Origin: Flavobacteriaceae bacterium
Lineage (GTDB): Bacteria > Bacteroidota > Bacteroidia > Flavobacteriales > Flavobacteriaceae
Length of the DNA: 10,276 nt
Assembly (NCBI GenBank): GCA_013042255.1
Contig: JABDQK010000273.1
Coordinates: 1-10,276, forward strand
Reading direction: 5' to 3'
This document shows positions 1 to 7,463 of the stretch, piece by piece. Under the pieces are notes generated by a model. That model saw only the letters and a program-made list of their open reading frames with translations, did not search any database and was not told the origin of the DNA. The translations under genes were made by a program, and so were the position numbers. The first letter of the stretch is position 1; every line of letters begins with the position of its first letter.

Positions 1-1127
1 TCACCGGGAGCATCCAGGTCTTCTTTTACCTTCCAGTTATCTTCCTCCAGGGGTTCTGAGAGTGCCATATAGAATTTGAAATTCGGAAACTCATCTTCTA
101 ACCTCTTGAAATGATCGATATAGAACAACTCCCTTTTTGAACGTCCCCCATACCAGTAGGTTACTTTTCTATTGGTTTTAAGAGTCTTAAACAAGTGATA
201 TAAATGAGACCTCATGGGTGCCATACCTGCACCACCCCCTACATAGAGCATTTCTGCTTCGGATTCATTGATAAAGAACTCCCCGTAAGGTCCGGAAATC
301 GTTACCTTATCTCCTTCTTTCTGAGCAAAGATATAAGATGAGGCAACTCCGGGATTTACATCCATCCAACCATTCTTGGCCCGATCCCAGGGTGGAGTTG
401 CAATCCGGACATTCAACATGATCTCCCTTCCTTCAGCGGGGTAAGAAGCCATGGAATAGGCACGCTCAACAACTTCGTTGTTTTTCATCACCAGTGGCCA
501 GAGATTAAACTTGTCCCATTCTGTCTGGAATTTATCAGGTGTTTCATGCTCCTCGGGATGAGCGGTGATATCAATGTCTGAATATTTTATTTCGCAGGGA
601 GGTATTTCAATCTGGATATATCCCCCGGCCTTGTAATTCATATCCTCCGGAATTTCCACTACGAATTCCTTGATGAAGGAAGCCACGTTGTAATTTCGAA
701 CGACAGTTCCTTCCCATTTCTTTATACCGAAAACCTCTTCAGGAATGGTAATATTCATATCCTGCTTCACCTTCACCTGGCAGGCGAGCCTTGCTCCCTC
801 ATTGAGTTCTCTCTTTGAAAAATGTGGCGTTTCTGTTGGCAGGGCTTCTCCTCCTCCCGAAATTACGTGACATTCGCATTGGATACAGGTTCCACCTCCA
901 CCACAGGCTGAAGGAAGGAAAATCTTCTGATTTCCCAGAGTGGATAAAAGTGAATTCCCCGATGCCACTTCAATTTGTTTCTCCCCATTGATAGTAATGG
1001 TTACAGGACCCGAAGGGGATAATTTTTCTTTAGTAAAAAGTAAAAGGGCAACCAAAAGTAATAACAGCACAAGGAAGGCTATTACCGTGATCAATATGGT
1101 ACCTAAGGTACTTGTAGCTAAAATCAT
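1..1127 (-). CDS. nqrF: NqrF, NADH-oxidising subunit of Na+-NQR (3' end outside window)
   Basis: NqrF is the electron-entry subunit of the sodium-translocating NADH:quinone oxidoreductase. It takes hydride from NADH onto FAD and passes electrons to a 2Fe-2S centre on the cytoplasmic side. The visible 375 residues begin with a single membrane anchor (about residues 8-31). A plant-type ferredoxin domain follows, with ligands Cys75, Cys81, Cys84 and Cys116 in the spacing CX5CX2CX31C. Next is a ferredoxin reductase-like module with the FAD-binding RAYS motif (Arg222) and a glycine-rich YVGGGAGMAP segment near residue 295 for nucleotide binding. NqrF proteins are usually about 410-435 residues, so the last 40-60 residues of the NADH domain lie beyond the left edge. 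The ATG at 1127 is 2 bp after the nqrE stop, indicating tight operon coupling. The identification is secure. Confidence 0.97.
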   Translation of the reverse strand, partial: MILATSTLGTILITVIAFLVLLLLLVALLLFTKEKLSPSGPVTITINGEKQIEVASGNSLLSTLGNQKIFLPSACGGGGTCIQCECHVISGGGEALPTETPHFSKRELNEGARLACQVKVKQDMNITIPEEVFGIKKWEGTVVRNYNVASFIKEFVVEIPEDMNYKAGGYIQIEIPPCEIKYSDIDITAHPEEHETPDKFQTEWDKFNLWPLVMKNNEVVERAYSMASYPAEGREIMLNVRIATPPWDRAKNGWMDVNPGVASSYIFAQKEGDKVTISGPYGEFFINESEAEMLYVGGGAGMAPMRSHLYHLFKTLKTNRKVTYWYGGRSKRELFYIDHFKRLEDEFPNFKFYMALSEPLEEDNWKVKEDLDAPG

Positions 1128-1129
1128 GC

Positions 1130-1873
1130 TTATTCTTTTTCTATAGCGTTATAGGTAACGGTATTCTGTGCCGTTTCCTCTTCCAATTTTGTCTTTTCTT
1201 CTTCTTTTTCTTTCTGAGCGGTGGTATTTTCTTCAGCCACAGGAACCTCATCGCCTCCGGTAAGCATTCCACCAAAACTCATAAAGCCTATCGCCATAAG
1301 ACCTGTTATAATAAAGGTAATCCCCAGACCTCTTAAGGGTGGTGGCACATTGGAGTACCGGATTTTTTCACGGATTGCCGCAATAGCAAGGATGGCTAAA
1401 AACCAACCTATCCCCGAACTAAGTCCGTAGTTAAAGGCAAGTCCCAGAGATGAGATTTCCCTGGCCTGCATAAATAATGAACCTCCAAGAATTGCACAGT
1501 TCACTGCAATCAGTGGCAAAAATATCCCAAGGGAATTATAAAGTGCCGGAGAAAATTTCTCTACGACAATTTCCACCTGTTGCACCATAGTAGCTATGGT
1601 AGCAATAAACAATATAAAGGAGAGGAAACTCAGGTTGTAATCTGCATATTCAGGACCTAACCAGGCAAGGGCGCCATCTCTGAGTAAATATTGATCCAGG
1701 AGCCAGTTCAAAGGAACCGTAACGGCAAGGACAAAAATTACAGCGGCACCAAGACCTACTGCCGTAGTCACCTTTTTGGATACGGCCAGATAGGAACACA
1801 TCCCTAGGAAGGTTGCGAATACCATGTTGTCAATAAAAATCGACTTAAAAAATAATTCTGTGTGCTCTAACAT
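1130..1873 (-). CDS. nqrE: NqrE, integral membrane subunit of Na+-NQR with C-terminal charged tail
   Basis: NqrE is one of the two homologous six-helix membrane subunits (NqrD/NqrE, related to RnfE/RnfA) that hold an intramembrane iron-sulfur centre at their interface. About six hydrophobic segments lie between residues 12 and 203. Cys26 (in FLGMCSYLAV) and Cys126 (in IAVNCAILGG) occupy the two conserved half-helix positions that ligate the cluster in the Vibrio enzyme. The protein is 247 residues long, whereas the classical Vibrio subunit is about 198. The difference is mostly a C-terminal tail from about residue 205 to 247 that is rich in Glu, Lys and Thr and looks disordered or weakly coiled-coil. 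The core is intact. The ATG at 1873 is 21 bp downstream of the nqrD stop, the largest gap inside the operon. Confidence 0.97.
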   Translation of the reverse strand: MLEHTELFFKSIFIDNMVFATFLGMCSYLAVSKKVTTAVGLGAAVIFVLAVTVPLNWLLDQYLLRDGALAWLGPEYADYNLSFLSFILFIATIATMVQQVEIVVEKFSPALYNSLGIFLPLIAVNCAILGGSLFMQAREISSLGLAFNYGLSSGIGWFLAILAIAAIREKIRYSNVPPPLRGLGITFIITGLMAIGFMSFGGMLTGGDEVPVAEENTTAQKEKEEEKTKLEEETAQNTVTYNAIEKE

Positions 1874-1894
1874 ATTTCGTGTTTAAAAGCTAGT

Positions 1895-2542
1895 TTAATT
1901 TTCTTCTATCAAAGCCGGGTTGCGCGATCGTTGTACCCAAATTAAAATTCCCACTACGATGAGGGCCATAGGGGACAACAGCATAAAACCGTTGTTTTCG
2001 TATCCAATTGCATAAAGGCCGGTCTTTTCAATGGGGTTACCCAATACGGCATATCCTAGTAAGGTACCTGAACCGAGTAATTCCCTGAAAAAACCAACGA
2101 TAATTAAAATGATACCGTAGCCGGCAGCATTTCCGATACCGTCCAGGAAGGATCTTTTAACTCCATTCCCCAAAGCAAATGCTTCAAACCTCCCCATGAT
2201 GATACAGTTGGTGATGATAAGTCCGACAAATACCGCCAGAGTTTTACTCAACGTATAGGCATAAGCCTTCAGCACCTGGTCAACGACAATCACCAAAGCG
2301 GCCACAACGACCAATTGCACGATAATCCTGATTTTGGACGGAATCACATTCCGCAAGAGGGAGATGACCACGTTGCCAAGGCCCATTACAAATACAACCG
2401 ACAGGGCCATAACAATGGATGCTTTGAGTTCCGCTGTGATCGCCAGGGCAGAACAGATACCAAGTACCTGAATAGTAATAGGATTATTATCCGCCAGAGG
2501 ATCTAATATCAGTTTGGAATCTTTTTTGGAAAGTATTGCCAT
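1895..2542 (-). CDS. nqrD: NqrD, integral membrane subunit of Na+-NQR
   Basis: NqrD pairs with NqrE in inverted topology to form the membrane core that moves electrons from the NqrF iron-sulfur centre to the NqrC flavin. The protein has 215 residues, near the family norm of about 210. It opens with a short cytoplasm-like charged stretch and then has roughly six hydrophobic helices. Cys30 (VLGICSALAI) and Cys113 (IITNCIIMGR) match the conserved cysteines that, with NqrE Cys26 and Cys126, bind the intramembrane cluster. The GRFEAFAL segment after Cys113 and the GSGTLLG segment near residue 156 are typical of NqrD/RnfE. The ATG at 2542 lies 1 bp after the nqrC stop codon, consistent with translational coupling. 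Confidence 0.97.
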   Translation of the reverse strand: MAILSKKDSKLILDPLADNNPITIQVLGICSALAITAELKASIVMALSVVFVMGLGNVVISLLRNVIPSKIRIIVQLVVVAALVIVVDQVLKAYAYTLSKTLAVFVGLIITNCIIMGRFEAFALGNGVKRSFLDGIGNAAGYGIILIIVGFFRELLGSGTLLGYAVLGNPIEKTGLYAIGYENNGFMLLSPMALIVVGILIWVQRSRNPALIEEN

Positions 2543-2543
2543 C

Positions 2544-3287
2544 TTATTGAGTTCTTATTGATTCAAAATAGTCCTTGTATAGAGTCACCGTCTTAGAGAT
2601 CATCGCTGAGACCCCATTCCCGGTTATAGTCGCTCCTGCTAGAGCATCTACTTCATTGTCGTCTTTAATATTATTTACAGGATCATTATTCCCTTTAATT
2701 ACTTTAATGCCTGTATAATTTGAGCCATTCAGGATACTTTCTCCTGTAAAATCGTCCATAAAATAACGTTGCTTGATATTTGCTCCGAGTCCGGGTGTTT
2801 CGGCTTTGTGATCAAAATACACGCCTTGCACGACCATATTTTTATCTAGAGCCATAAATCCCCAGATGGCATCCCACAAACCTTTGCCGTACATAGGAAC
2901 TATGTAGTAGGTTTCTCCGTCTTTATCTCCAACATAAACAGGCAACTTAGGAGTTGCTCCATTCTTTAATTTATCGAGTTCTTTTTTTAGATCGATCAAA
3001 TATGCCTCATCGTTTTCAGTGATCTTATCACCTTCAATAACTAATTGTTTAGTGATATAGGTGGTAAACTCCTGTTCCACAACATCGGTGGGAACAAAAT
3101 TTACGCTGCCTTCATCTTCATTTTCATTGACGCCCATCGCGTAAAGTATATTCTGTTGTTTTTCGAAGCGCTCATTCTCTTTGATCTTCCCACTAAGGGC
3201 TGAGGCCAGATAAGCCAGAATAGTACCCACCACAATAACCATTGCACAGGCAAAAAGTACAGTGTATAAATTATTTTCTTTGTTCAT
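2544..3287 (-). CDS. nqrC: NqrC, FMN-carrying subunit of Na+-NQR
   Basis: NqrC carries an FMN joined by a phosphoester bond to a threonine. It relays electrons from the NqrD/NqrE cluster to NqrB on the periplasmic side. The 247-residue protein has one N-terminal membrane anchor (about residues 8-30) and then a soluble FMN-binding domain. The family motif ETPGLG is at residues 163-168. The flavin attachment site reads DALAGAT (214-220), so Thr220 is the predicted FMN acceptor. The usual Ser of DxxSGAT is Ala here, a mild departure, while the core GAT is kept. Attachment would need the flavin transferase ApbE, which is not in the window. The gene starts 3 bp after the nqrB stop and ends 1 bp before the nqrD start. 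Confidence 0.97.
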   Translation of the reverse strand: MNKENNLYTVLFACAMVIVVGTILAYLASALSGKIKENERFEKQQNILYAMGVNENEDEGSVNFVPTDVVEQEFTTYITKQLVIEGDKITENDEAYLIDLKKELDKLKNGATPKLPVYVGDKDGETYYIVPMYGKGLWDAIWGFMALDKNMVVQGVYFDHKAETPGLGANIKQRYFMDDFTGESILNGSNYTGIKVIKGNNDPVNNIKDDNEVDALAGATITGNGVSAMISKTVTLYKDYFESIRTQ

Positions 3288-3290
3288 GAG

Positions 3291-4565
3291 CTATAAGGTT
3301 TCAACTTTGAGTGCAGCTTCTTTTTCTTCTGTATCCTTTGGCAGGATCACTGCATTCTTAAATCGTTTTAATCTCCTTCTGACATTGCCTCGAACCACAT
3401 AATGATCTATGGTTGGTGCAAACACATTCATCAATAATATGGCCAGGAATACACCTTCAGGGTAGGCCGGATTAAATACCCGGATCATAACCGAAATAAA
3501 TCCGATCAAAAAGCCATAAATCCATTTCCCCCTGTTTGTCTGTGAACCAGTCACCGGATCGGTTGCCATATAGACAATCCCGAATGCAAGTCCGCCCACG
3601 ATCAGATGTTTCCAGAAATCAAAACTCATCAGCCCGTAGAATTTGCTTGTTTCCGTGATCCAACCCGCATCGACTACTCCATTGAAAATAAGACCCATTG
3701 CCAGGGCACCTGCCACGGCACTTACCATGATCCTCCAACTGGCGATCTTACTAAAGATTAGAAATAGTCCTCCCAGTAAGATGAGGAAGGCTGAGGTTTC
3801 ACCTACCGAACCCGGAATAAATCCAAAGAACATATCAGAAACCGTGTAGGAGAACTGATCTCCTCCATTCTGGGCCAGATACCCTAAAATGGTTTCTCCG
3901 GAAATCGCATCTGGCGTTCCTGCCCTTTCCATTCCCTCGTAGACCCATACTTTGTCTCCACTCATCCAGGTAGGATAGGCAAAGAATAGGAAGGCACGAA
4001 TGGTTAAGGCCGGATTGAGGATATTCATCCCTGTCCCTCCAAATACCTCTTTTCCAATGACAACACCAAAAACTACTGCAACCGCCAGCATCCAAAGCGG
4101 AGTGTCGATAGGTACGATAAGCGGCACAAGCATACCTGTCACCAGATATCCTTCTTCAACCTCATGACCTTTTATAACCGCAAAAATAAATTCCACCAAT
4201 AATCCTACCCCATATGAGACCACTACAAGGGGTAATACTTTAATAATCCCTATCCAGAAATTATCCCAGGTGATAAAGTCGTTCCAAACTGAAAAGTTTT
4301 CCGGAAATCCATTGACAGCTGAATAATGCTGGTAGCCTGCATTGAACATGGAAAATATCAGAACCGGGATCAATGCCATGATTACCGTATTCATCGTCCG
4401 TTTCAAATCATCCGCTGCCCTGATGTGCCCACCGGAATGAGTCGTCTCATCCGGGGTAAATAAAAAGGTATGGAAGGCGTTAAAAGCCGGCGCCATCTTT
4501 TTATCCCGGAAATGATGTTTCAGGATGTGCAATCTCTTTTTAAACGTCAGTCTCTTGTCTCTCAT
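3291..4565 (-). CDS. nqrB: NqrB, flavin-binding membrane subunit of Na+-NQR
   Basis: NqrB is the largest membrane subunit. In the family it carries a covalent FMN and a riboflavin, contributes to the quinone site, and couples electron transfer to Na+ movement. This 424-residue protein is close to the usual 410-415. It has many hydrophobic helices between about residues 60 and 385. Family signatures include GKEVFGGTGMNILNPAL (171-187), AFLFFAYP (191-198) and ATDPVTGSQTNRGKW (334-348). The expected FMN-attachment segment lies at residues 219-225 but reads DAISGET instead of the canonical DxxSGAT. The acceptor Thr225 is present, but the Ala before it is Glu. The C-terminus ends in a basic then acidic cytoplasmic tail. 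The start is 2 bp after the nqrA stop. The family assignment is certain, and only the motif variant is open. Confidence 0.97.
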   Translation of the reverse strand: MRDKRLTFKKRLHILKHHFRDKKMAPAFNAFHTFLFTPDETTHSGGHIRAADDLKRTMNTVIMALIPVLIFSMFNAGYQHYSAVNGFPENFSVWNDFITWDNFWIGIIKVLPLVVVSYGVGLLVEFIFAVIKGHEVEEGYLVTGMLVPLIVPIDTPLWMLAVAVVFGVVIGKEVFGGTGMNILNPALTIRAFLFFAYPTWMSGDKVWVYEGMERAGTPDAISGETILGYLAQNGGDQFSYTVSDMFFGFIPGSVGETSAFLILLGGLFLIFSKIASWRIMVSAVAGALAMGLIFNGVVDAGWITETSKFYGLMSFDFWKHLIVGGLAFGIVYMATDPVTGSQTNRGKWIYGFLIGFISVMIRVFNPAYPEGVFLAILLMNVFAPTIDHYVVRGNVRRRLKRFKNAVILPKDTEEKEAALKVETL

Positions 4566-4567
4566 TC

Positions 4568-5920
4568 TTATCCAATTTCTTTGTGTAATAAGTCCAATCC
4601 TTCTCTAATTATCTGCTGGTGTGGTTGCTTTGAAATACAAACAAATTCGGTCAGGGCAAAGTCTTCCGGGATCACTTCATACAAGCCCAGTTGTTCCATT
4701 TCATCCAGGTCTTTTACCATACAGGCTTTTAAAAGCTGCAGCGGGTAGATATCCATAGGAAATACCTCTTCGTATTGCCCTGTTACCACAAAAGCCCTGT
4801 GCTCTCCGTTGGTATTGGTATCAAGGTCGTATTTTTTCTTTGGCTGCAACCAGGAGAATGTGAGTGCCCTGGTGGTTGAAATTTTGTCAAATACAGGTTT
4901 ATTCCATCCAAACAACTCGTAATCATCTCCTTCAGGGATGGCTGATACCGTTGAATTGTAAAAACCAAGATGACCGTCCTGCCGGGTTTTGGATCCCGTG
5001 AGAACATCTCCGTTAATAACCCTGAAATTCTTATCGTTAACTCCGCTTGCATATAGGAATGTAGCTACCTCTGCCCCTATTCTGGTTTTATAATATTGTG
5101 GCTTCTTTATCGAAGATCCTGCCAGGGCAATCAGGCGTTCGGCATTAAACTTCCCTGTGAGTAAGGCCTCTCCGATGATGACCAGGTCGGCTGCGCCTAC
5201 AGTCCAGACTCTTTCCCCTTTGTTTATCGGATCTACTTTATTGATCTGAGTCCCCACAAGTCCTGCCGGATGCGGACCGGATACCTTATGCAATTCTATT
5301 CCATCCATTGCAGAGAAAATAGAATTACCAGATGCCTTTACAGAAACATGAACCGGTCCGGGTGTAAGTTTCCCGAGGGCGGTAAGTGCCGCCTGAATTT
5401 CTTTTTCCCGTCCTGCAAGTACATATTCCATATCAGCAGCCAGGGGACCCGTGTTGAAGCCGGAGATAAAAACCGCCTTTGGTGTTGTTTCCGGATCTGC
5501 AATCAGATCATATGGTCTTTGCTTGATAAATGGCCAGCATCCTGATTGCAACAAAAAGCTCTTTATTTCCGCTGATGAAACTTTGTCCAGTTCGGGTGTT
5601 TTATGCGTTATACTTTCCTGTTCCTTGTCAGCGAGTATTTTTAACCTCAGGATTCTTCTCCTTGCCCCGCGTTCAATTTCAATAAGCTCTCCACTTACAG
5701 GAGAGACGAACATCATGGATTCAACTTTCTTATTGTAAAACAGGGGTTCGCCGGCTTTAACTTCTGCACCTTCTTTTAACATCATTTTTGGCGTCATGCC
5801 GTGGAAGTCAGAAAGGTTTATGGCGTATACATTGCTCAGTGCGGCTTTAGAAGTCGTAGGTTCCGCGGCACCTACCAGGTTGATATTTAACCCCTTTTTA
5901 ATTCGAATGTCTTTTGACAT
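4568..5920 (-). CDS. nqrA: NqrA, peripheral subunit of Na+-NQR
   Basis: NqrA is the cytoplasmic peripheral subunit, without tightly bound cofactor, that sits on NqrB and is implicated in quinone access. The 450-residue protein matches the usual length of about 446-450. The N-terminus (MSKDIRIKKGLNINLVG) and the barrel-sandwich region with EGAEVKAGEPLFYNKK-like spacing (50-65) are typical. So are the central SGPHPAGLVGTQINKVDPI segment (214-232) and the C-terminal EFVCISKQPHQQIIREGLDL segment (425-444). No membrane helix is evident. It is the first gene of the nqrABCDEF operon, starting at an ATG at 5920 directly downstream of a Bacteroidota-type promoter candidate. The next gene follows after 2 bp. 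Confidence 0.97.
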   Translation of the reverse strand: MSKDIRIKKGLNINLVGAAEPTTSKAALSNVYAINLSDFHGMTPKMMLKEGAEVKAGEPLFYNKKVESMMFVSPVSGELIEIERGARRRILRLKILADKEQESITHKTPELDKVSSAEIKSFLLQSGCWPFIKQRPYDLIADPETTPKAVFISGFNTGPLAADMEYVLAGREKEIQAALTALGKLTPGPVHVSVKASGNSIFSAMDGIELHKVSGPHPAGLVGTQINKVDPINKGERVWTVGAADLVIIGEALLTGKFNAERLIALAGSSIKKPQYYKTRIGAEVATFLYASGVNDKNFRVINGDVLTGSKTRQDGHLGFYNSTVSAIPEGDDYELFGWNKPVFDKISTTRALTFSWLQPKKKYDLDTNTNGEHRAFVVTGQYEEVFPMDIYPLQLLKACMVKDLDEMEQLGLYEVIPEDFALTEFVCISKQPHQQIIREGLDLLHKEIG

Positions 5921-5950
5921 GAACAGAACCCTTTTATGGTTATAAAAATT

Positions 5951-6008
5951 TGCCCAAAAATAGCACTTAAAAGAAAGTTTTCATAATTATTGCCTATAAA
6001 TTTGGGCA
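5951..6008. repeat. Inverted repeat in the divergent nqrA / plug intergenic region
   Basis: TGCCCAAA at 5951-5958 and its exact complement TTTGGGCA at 6001-6008 are 42 bp apart. Read outward on each strand, the repeat is longer: both arms contain TAnnTTTGGGCA (TATTTTTGGGCA on minus, 5962-5951; TAAATTTGGGCA on plus, 5997-6008), preceded by TGC or TGCC. Each arm therefore contains a perfect -7 box, and the two boxes point away from each other. The arms are too far apart and too short for an RNA terminator. A pair of back-to-back promoters or a regulator-binding pair is more plausible. Confidence 0.6.
5955..5986 (-). promoter_or_regulatory. Candidate promoter of the nqrABCDEF operon
   Basis: On the minus strand the sequence TATTTTTG (5962 down to 5955) matches the Bacteroidota -7 consensus TAnnTTTG. 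A weak -33-like TTATG lies 19 bp upstream (5986-5982); it lacks the TTTG core, so the upstream element is uncertain. Transcription would start near 5948, leaving a leader of about 28 nt before the nqrA ATG. The -7 box is part of an inverted repeat shared with the opposite strand. Confidence 0.5.
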
Positions 6009-6023
6009 TTACACCGATGTGAC

Positions 6024-6053
6024 TTTCGTGGGCATGGTTTTTGTTTACCTTTG
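6024..6053 (+). promoter_or_regulatory. Candidate promoter of the T9SS plug gene
   Basis: TACCTTTG at 6046-6053 is a perfect TAnnTTTG -7 box. TTTC at 6024-6027, 18 bp upstream, is a near match to the -33 TTTG element. Transcription would begin near 6059, about 14 nt before the ATG at 6073. This placement argues that 6073, not the upstream in-frame GTG at 6019, is the real start. A second -7 match, TAAATTTG at 5997-6004, could give a longer transcript. Confidence 0.6.
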
Positions 6054-6072
6054 GTTCAAATATAGCCTGATA

Positions 6073-7317
6073 ATGCGCCTAAATCTTAAACAATTTATTT
6101 TCTGCTTCGTTGTAGTTCAGGGTTTTACCCAGGTTCAACAGGAAGTGAATCCCCCGGAAAATATAAAATCGGTTATTTTCAGAGGAGCAACCGAAGAACA
6201 ATTTCCGGTTATTCAGTTAGGGGATCAGCTATTCCTGGAATTCGACGACCTTCTGGCAATAGAACAGGACTACTATTATTCTATTGTACATTGTAATTAT
6301 GACTGGACTAAGTCACAACTTTTAAAGTCCCAGTACCTGAACGGGATGGATAACCAACGCATCATCAATTACGAAAATAGCTACAACACGCTACAACCCT
6401 ATTCCAACTATCAGCTCACCATTCCAAATGCCAACGTCAGGCTTAAAGTGAGCGGAAACTATATACTCGAGGTTTACAACAGTTCATACCAATTACAGTT
6501 TTCGAGACGATTTGTGGTATATCGCGACCTGGTAAATGTTAGTGCGGTGGTCAAAAGATCGCGGGATTTCAATTTTCTCGACGAGCGTCAATCGGTTCAA
6601 TTTGAGATCAATTCTGCAGGCTTTCCCTGGGTAAATCCCATAAAAGAGATCAAAGTAGCTATTATTCAGAATTACCAATGGCATTCGATGTTGCAGAATA
6701 TCAAGCCTCAGTATATTCTGGGTAATTCTTTGGTATATAAATATGATAAGGAGACAAGTTTTTTAGGGGGGAACGAATTCTTAAATTTTGATACCAGTGA
6801 TCTGAGAGCGCCAACGGCAGCAATTTCAAGGATCGAATTTGAGGATCTTTACCAGCATTACCTCTTTCCCGATATTTTCAGGTACGATAGGGAATACACC
6901 TATTTTCCTGATATCAATGGCGACTTTCTGATCAGGACCCTGCAGGGAGAAGAAGTTTCACGCGAAGCAGAATACACGGAAGTTCACTTTACGCTACCGT
7001 ATACAGAACGCCTTGGCCTTGATGAGGTTTTTATCTATGGGAAATTTAATAATTATGCCCTGGAGGAGGAAAATAAAATGAGCTATAATGAAACCACTGG
7101 GAATATGGAAGCTACCCTTCTCCTTAAACAGGGCTTCTACAACTACTCTTACGCTTTAAAACAAGCAGATGATCAGGTAGATCTCAATGCGGTAGGGGGC
7201 AATTTTCACTTTACAGAAAACAACTACCTGATCCTGGTATACTACAGAGATTTCGGCGAGCTTTACGACGGAATCATCGGGATAGGTACTGCAAATTCGA
7301 GCACCATTACGAACTAG
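6073..7317 (+). CDS. Type IX secretion system plug protein (DUF5103 family)
   Basis: This 414-residue exported protein matches the DUF5103 / T9SS plug family. In Flavobacterium johnsoniae the Plug protein closes the periplasmic side of the giant SprA outer-membrane translocon, so the expected location is the periplasm, bound to SprA. The N-terminus from the ATG at 6073 is a good signal peptide: basic residues in MRLNLKQ, a hydrophobic core FIFCFVVV, and a likely cleavage near GFTQ. Family-like segments follow, including YYSIVHCNYDWTKSQLLKSQ and YLNGMDNQRIINYENS, roughly 75-120 residues in. The rest is rich in beta-strand-like alternation and Tyr/Phe, with a carbohydrate-module-like Ig fold plausible in the last third. 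An in-frame GTG at 6019 would add 18 residues but would hide the signal peptide and overlap the promoter, so I prefer 6073. The C-terminus (GIGTANSSTITN) looks complete. No T9SS sorting domain is expected or seen. Confidence 0.9.
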   Translation: MRLNLKQFIFCFVVVQGFTQVQQEVNPPENIKSVIFRGATEEQFPVIQLGDQLFLEFDDLLAIEQDYYYSIVHCNYDWTKSQLLKSQYLNGMDNQRIINYENSYNTLQPYSNYQLTIPNANVRLKVSGNYILEVYNSSYQLQFSRRFVVYRDLVNVSAVVKRSRDFNFLDERQSVQFEINSAGFPWVNPIKEIKVAIIQNYQWHSMLQNIKPQYILGNSLVYKYDKETSFLGGNEFLNFDTSDLRAPTAAISRIEFEDLYQHYLFPDIFRYDREYTYFPDINGDFLIRTLQGEEVSREAEYTEVHFTLPYTERLGLDEVFIYGKFNNYALEEENKMSYNETTGNMEATLLLKQGFYNYSYALKQADDQVDLNAVGGNFHFTENNYLILVYYRDFGELYDGIIGIGTANSSTITN

Positions 7318-7415
7318 GATACTCAGGTTGAGCAGAGAAAATTACCGCTACACCGAATATATTTTCTAATTCTACCAGCCATTGAGCATATTTATTATCT
7401 TGCCTGGTACAAGTT

Positions 7416-7435
7416 TCCTGATTAACAGGATTTTT
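7416..7435 (+). terminator. Weak hairpin plus T-run after the plug gene
   Basis: TCCTG (7416-7420) and CAGGA (7426-7430) form a 5-bp stem with a 5-nt loop, followed by TTTTT (7431-7435). The stem is short and only 3 of 5 pairs are G-C, so termination may be inefficient. It lies about 100 bp after the plug stop, in the 228-bp spacer (7318-7545) before apaG. I find no convincing gene in that spacer. Confidence 0.3.
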
Positions 7436-7463
7436 GTTTGGCGATTGAAAACCATATCTTTTG
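7433..7463 (+). promoter_or_regulatory. Possible apaG promoter
   Basis: TATCTTTTG at 7455-7463 resembles the -7 box but has one extra base between TA and TTTG. TTTG at 7433-7436 lies 18 bp upstream as a -33 candidate. The predicted transcript would have a leader of about 75 nt before the apaG ATG at 7546. The imperfect -7 box keeps confidence low. Confidence 0.3.

Noticed and set aside
3835..4095. Minus-strand open frame inside nqrB in another frame
   Set aside because: It overlaps the conserved core of NqrB entirely and has no independent family signature.
6019..6072. GTG start at 6019 for the plug protein
   Set aside because: The promoter TACCTTTG at 6046-6053 lies inside this extension, and starting at 6073 gives a standard signal peptide.
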